Positions 14,101 to 14,901 of a stretch of 14,901 nucleotides of DNA are shown here, one piece after another. Each line of letters begins with the position of its first letter. The stretch's first letter is position 1. This stretch comes from an uncultured Ruminococcus sp. GTDB lineage: Bacteria; Bacillota; Clostridia; Oscillospirales; Ruminococcaceae. The stretch is taken from contig CAMHBN010000016.1 of the NCBI GenBank assembly GCA_946183385.1, forward strand, positions 1 to 14,901, in the 5' to 3' direction. The notes beneath the pieces are model-generated. The model was not told the origin of the DNA. It searched no databases and worked only from the letters and a program-made list of their open reading frames with translations. The position numbers and the translations under genes are program-made.

Positions 14101-14901
14101 ATGATCAATATTAGTGAACTGACAGCCCTCTGCGACAAGCTGGGCTGCAAGATAAAGCGCGAGTGCCCGCTCAGGGAGTACACCACATTCCGCATAGGCG
14201 GACCGTGCAGAGCGCTCGTCAGCGTGAACTCAGCCGTTTCGGCGGCGGAGCTGCTGAAATACCTGAAGGCAAACGGCATAAGATACGGCATACTCGGCAG
14301 AGGCAGCAACATCATCGTGTCCGATGAAGGCTTCGACGGCGTGATACTTCTCATAGGCAGCGATTTCGCGGGCATTACGGTCGAGGGCGACACCATAAAG
14401 TGTCAGGCGGGAGCTCTGCTCGCGTCGGCTTGCGTCCACGCCCAGCAGCATGGACTTACGGGCATGGAGAACCTCTTCGGTATCCCCGGCACTGTCGGCG
14501 GAGCCCTGTACATGAACGCGGGAGCCTACGGCAGCGAGATGAAGGACGTGGTAGTCTCGGCTCAGTACATCGACGAGGACTGCAATATCCGCACCATAAA
14601 CGCAGAGGATATGGCTCTCTCGTACAGACACAGCGCATTCTCGGACAGAAACTGCATAATCACCTCCGTGACCATGAAGCTCGCCAAGGGCGAGCCTGCC
14701 GCGATAAAGGCGGCTATGACGGAGTGTATGCAGAAGCGCAGCTCGAAGCAGCCGCTCGAATACCCAAGCGCGGGAAGCACCTTCAAGCGCCCCGAGGGCA
14801 GCTACGCGTCCCTGCTGATAGACCAGTGCGGACTCAAGGGCTTCAGCCGCGGCGGAGCGCAGGTAAGCGAGAAGCACAGCGGCTTCGTCATCAATACGGG
14901 C
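14101..14901 (+). CDS. murB: UDP-N-acetylenolpyruvoylglucosamine reductase (C-terminus cut by the window edge)
   Basis: This FAD- and NADPH-dependent enzyme reduces UDP-GlcNAc-enolpyruvate to UDP-MurNAc in peptidoglycan synthesis in the cytoplasm. 267 codons are present, about 30-40 short of a complete protein, and the frame is open to the right edge. FAD-binding motifs are clear: YTTFRIGGPC (27-36), ILGRGSNIIVSDEGFDG near 64-80, and GMENLFGIPGTVGGALYMNAGAYG near 120-143. SYRHSAFSD and YPSAGSTFKRP, which contains the catalytic serine region, follow, as does SGFVINTG at the edge. The motifs fit the shorter type II enzymes typical of Gram-positives. ATG 14101 is preceded by a modest GGTGAG. It is likely co-transcribed with hprK. 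Confidence 0.96.
   Translation, partial: MINISELTALCDKLGCKIKRECPLREYTTFRIGGPCRALVSVNSAVSAAELLKYLKANGIRYGILGRGSNIIVSDEGFDGVILLIGSDFAGITVEGDTIKCQAGALLASACVHAQQHGLTGMENLFGIPGTVGGALYMNAGAYGSEMKDVVVSAQYIDEDCNIRTINAEDMALSYRHSAFSDRNCIITSVTMKLAKGEPAAIKAAMTECMQKRSSKQPLEYPSAGSTFKRPEGSYASLLIDQCGLKGFSRGGAQVSEKHSGFVINTG

Overview
The window reads like chromosomal DNA of a Gram-positive gut Clostridia member, most likely a Ruminococcus-type Oscillospiraceae. The reasons are strong Shine-Dalgarno sites (AGGAGG), consensus sigma-A promoters, heavy use of ATA, TCG and GGA codons at fairly high GC, an HPr kinase, a YtrA-type GntR operon, and many small GTAGGGGCG palindromic repeats. The species call is inference from style; no marker in the window fixes it.

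Layout. Genes from 1 to 8746 lie on the minus strand and genes from 8971 to 14901 on the plus strand, so the two blocks diverge from about 8750-8970. (a) 4620 down to 1: a tight operon of a YtrA-type GntR repressor, an ABC ATPase, a permease with a large soluble C-terminal domain, a seven-helix membrane protein and the start of a lipoprotein. One clear promoter with a nested palindromic operator drives it. (b) 7674 down to 4861: rpsO and pnp, the conserved ribosomal protein S15 / polynucleotide phosphorylase pair, with a perfect consensus promoter, a leader that can sequester the rpsO ribosome-binding site, and a strong terminator after pnp. (c) 7716-8887: a single RepA/AAA_25-like ATPase gene enclosed by an exact 27-bp inverted repeat built from a tandem octamer, which looks like a mobile cassette. 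(d) 8912-11675: rpe followed by three overlapping genes resembling RnfD, RnfE and RnfA. The rnfB, rnfC and rnfG genes are absent, most of the cysteines that hold the membrane iron-sulphur cluster are absent, and the 5' end of the rnfE-like gene is broken. (e) 11893-14901: a membrane-anchored putative glycoside hydrolase (DUF4015-like), HPr kinase/phosphorylase (hprK) and MurB (runs off the edge).

Three intergenic regions (4650-4850, 7086-7171, 11672-11856) carry elements of one repeat family. Two are composites of about 56-nt units whose palindromic centres differ in sequence but stay self-complementary, and whose outermost units are exact inverted copies of each other. The most unusual items are the cysteine-poor Rnf D-E-A module with its damaged E gene, the octamer-bounded ATPase cassette, and the structured repeat composites.
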